64,000 nt of DNA from contig NZ_JAFBDN010000003.1 of the NCBI RefSeq assembly GCF_016908275.1, positions 79,796 through 143,795 on the forward strand, written 5' to 3'. The translations under genes were made by a program, and so were the position numbers. This stretch comes from Periweissella beninensis (GTDB lineage: Bacteria; Bacillota; Bacilli; Lactobacillales; Lactobacillaceae). The first letter of the stretch is position 1. Each line of letters begins with the position of its first letter. Below the pieces are notes generated by a model. That model saw nothing but the letters and a program-made list of their open reading frames with translations. It had not been told where the DNA came from and ran no database searches. Positions 63,827 to 64,000 of this stretch are shown piece after piece.

Positions 63827-63839
63827 TAATATCTGTTGT

Positions 63840-64000
63840 TGCTTAACAACAACCAAGTAGATCTTTGAAAACTGAATAAAGTTTTGACAATCAAATGTGT
63901 AAGGGTCTTAGGATTTGTACCTAAGATATACAAATTTGCGAATGTCAATTTCGCTAGTAAATTATGTAACTAACATCTCCCCGATGTTAGTTACGGATAA
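63840..64000 (+). other. 16S rRNA leader (operon continues past the window)
   Basis: ATCTTTGAAAACTGAATAAA (63861-63880) is the boxA/antitermination motif found before 16S rRNA in Lactobacillales. Leader hairpins follow: TCTTAGG/CCTAAGA near 63907-63926, GCGA/TCGC, and a 12-bp stem GTAACTAACATC/GATGTTAGTTAC at 63966-63994. The 16S start (GAGTTTGATCCTGG) is not in the window. Confidence 0.7.

Overview
The window is a stretch of low-GC Gram-positive chromosome that reads as a lactic acid bacterium (order Lactobacillales). The evidence is the gatCAB amidotransferase operon, the secG-esterase-rnr-smpB operon, mreBCD, the yhaO-yhaN-yhaM cluster, T-box leaders with terminators, AGGAGG-type ribosome binding sites, and a terminal region with two strong promoters and an rRNA-operon leader that runs off the right edge. 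A Weissella/Leuconostoc-like member of the Lactobacillaceae is my best guess, inferred from overall character and not proven.

Layout. 1-7.8 kb holds housekeeping genes: the end of an unidentified gene, tRNA-Arg(CCT), a GtrA-like membrane protein, tRNA-Gln(CTG), a small Cse60-like ORF, the HU protein, gatCAB, a diacylglycerol kinase and an RlmCD-type rRNA methyltransferase. 7.8-21.6 kb is an accessory island inserted between that gene and a DUF1722/cysteine desulfurase/thiI cluster. Its left half (7.8-16.6 kb) looks like one long defence transcription unit. An array of six imperfect TTCCCACAG-type repeats covers its promoter. It then carries a truncated SMC-like ATPase, a frameshifted XRE regulator, a two-gene adenine methyltransferase whose first gene seems to start at ATA, a GIY-YIG/helicase protein with a degenerate methyltransferase-like C-terminus, a GmrSD-type DUF262/DUF1524 nuclease and an unrecognised 200-residue protein, and it ends at a terminator. 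The right half (16.6-21.6 kb) is a graveyard of mobile-element genes: a nonsense-interrupted small ORF, a broken DNA methylase joined tail-to-tail to a frameshifted DUF2800 phage gene with its small phage neighbours, a palindrome-controlled RHH operon, and a frameshifted zinc-ribbon protein. A 17-bp perfect inverted repeat brackets its right part.

21.6-64 kb returns to core genome: DUF1722, cysteine desulfurase, thiI, a promoter-to-terminator structured RNA of about 260 nt that I cannot assign to a family, cutC, a 6-phosphogluconolactonase, an AI-2E transporter-family protein, rlmA, trmL, ftsK, the YdbS/YdbT pair, tpx, T-box(Val)-valS, tag, secG-esterase-rnr-smpB, a small secreted protein, mreBCD, a T-box with a likely His specifier in front of an amino-acid ABC transporter, a large membrane glycosyltransferase-like protein, a YitT protein, yhaONM, an M42 aminopeptidase, a thioredoxin-like protein, a YtpR-type tRNA-binding protein, murC, a Bax-inhibitor-1 protein and the rRNA promoter region.

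How it fits together. The core genes are ordinary translation, envelope and RNA-processing functions. The region most likely to hold something undescribed is the 8.0-16.6 kb defence operon with its repeat-covered promoter. It combines restriction-modification with a modification-dependent (GmrSD-like) nuclease, and three of its genes carry lesions or unusual starts. The second candidate is the orphan structured RNA at 24.6-24.9 kb.
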